From Paulinella micropora (lineage: Eukaryota; Cercozoa; Imbricatea; Euglyphida), in contig BJOX01000034.1 in assembly GCA_009731375.1 (NCBI GenBank), positions 1,006,020 to 1,070,019 of the forward strand: DNA of 64,000 bases, read 5' to 3'. The notes beneath the pieces are model-generated. The model ran no database searches, was not told the origin of the DNA, and saw only the letters and a program-made list of their open reading frames with translations. The translations under genes and the position numbers were made by a program. Of this stretch, positions 63,776 to 64,000 are shown one piece after another; within the stretch, counting starts at the first letter, position 1; each line of letters starts with the position of its first letter.

Positions 63776-64000
63776 TCATGTGCTCGCGTCGGCGGTCACA
63801 TGCTCTGCATCGTCCAAGCGCTGCCTCTTGTTCTGTTGCTGCCCCGCTTCCTCCTTGCCTTCTTCCCTCTTGTTCCTGCGTTTGCCTGCTACTTTCAGCG
63901 CGTCCTTGACCGCCTTGTCTTTCAGTCGCTTGATCATCCGCAAGGCTGCCTTTTTGTCGGCAACCATACCGGTCTGTACCATGAGCACCGCACATGCCTC
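63776..64000 (-). CDS. Basic virus-like protein, partial at window edge
   Basis: The minus-strand frame is open to the end of the window (75 codons visible). Possible ATGs are at 63,982 and 63,967. The product is Lys/Arg-rich with helix-forming segments (ADKKAALRMIKRLKDKAVKDAL), a bipartite NLS-like part and a short acidic end. Because the frame continues to the edge, the true start may lie outside. No family recognised. Confidence 0.4.
   Translation of the reverse strand, partial: EACAVLMVQTGMVADKKAALRMIKRLKDKAVKDALKVAGKRRNKREEGKEEAGQQQNKRQRLDDAEHVTADAST

Overview
The window is eukaryotic nuclear-type DNA that changes character near position 51,200. Positions 1-51,200 are dominated by simple-sequence repeats (GATA, GA/CT, AGT, ATT, GAA and others), two full-length LINE retrotransposons, tRNA-derived SINEs, two Ty3/gypsy-like retroelements and assembly gaps. 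No host single-copy gene could be recognised. The lineage cannot be fixed from the sequence: the FP-domain ORF1 of the first LINE and the SINEs suit an animal or an animal relative, but this is inference.

Layout: 1-4,150 microsatellites and one antisense SINE. 4,174-8,480 an intact CR1/L2-like LINE with two ORFs and a 3' tail. 8,480-13,210 AT-rich DNA, a SINE, two copies of a dispersed repeat, long AGT arrays, gaps and a perfect 362-bp palindrome that ends at a gap. 13,214-18,130 (minus) a second LINE of 1638 codons with endonuclease, reverse transcriptase (RT), a zinc knuckle and, at its C-terminus, a SUMO-interaction-like motif and a PCNA-binding (PIP-box-like) motif. 18,131-20,270 two diverged direct copies of a ~0.6-kb repeat, one carrying a 29-bp minisatellite. 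20,270-23,350 simple repeats and AT-rich non-coding DNA. 23,360-32,110 (plus) a frame-broken Ty3-like element with several unrecognised 5' ORFs followed by RT, RNase H and integrase. 33,000-46,400 (minus) a second, decayed Ty3-like element (gag, protease-like, RT with YLDN in place of YLDD, RNase H, integrase) plus related fragments. 46,500-51,197 simple repeats, a minisatellite and a SINE.

Positions 51,198-64,000 are different: GC-richer, compact, apparently intronless, with short intergenic spaces and divergent or convergent gene pairs. The genes resemble those of nucleocytoplasmic large DNA viruses (NCLDV): an A32-type packaging ATPase, VLTF3-like and VLTF2-like late transcription factors, a PCNA-like clamp, the large subunit of class Ia ribonucleotide reductase, and a 770-residue tyrosine recombinase that may be related to telomere resolvases. 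Others are a WH2 + acidic-tail protein resembling a WASP VCA module, a lysine-rich core-like peptide, an F-box-like zinc protein, a small membrane protein and a possible KilA-N protein. Together they cover nucleotide supply, replication, late transcription and packaging. Two recurrent upstream motifs and palindromic ATTAAA sites between convergent genes suggest the locus has its own expression signals.

The virus-like block meets host-type (ACAT)n repeat DNA at about 51,197 inside a reading frame and with no N gap. It is therefore either an integrated viral segment or a viral contig joined within a repeat during assembly. No major capsid protein, DNA polymerase or small ribonucleotide reductase subunit lies in the window.
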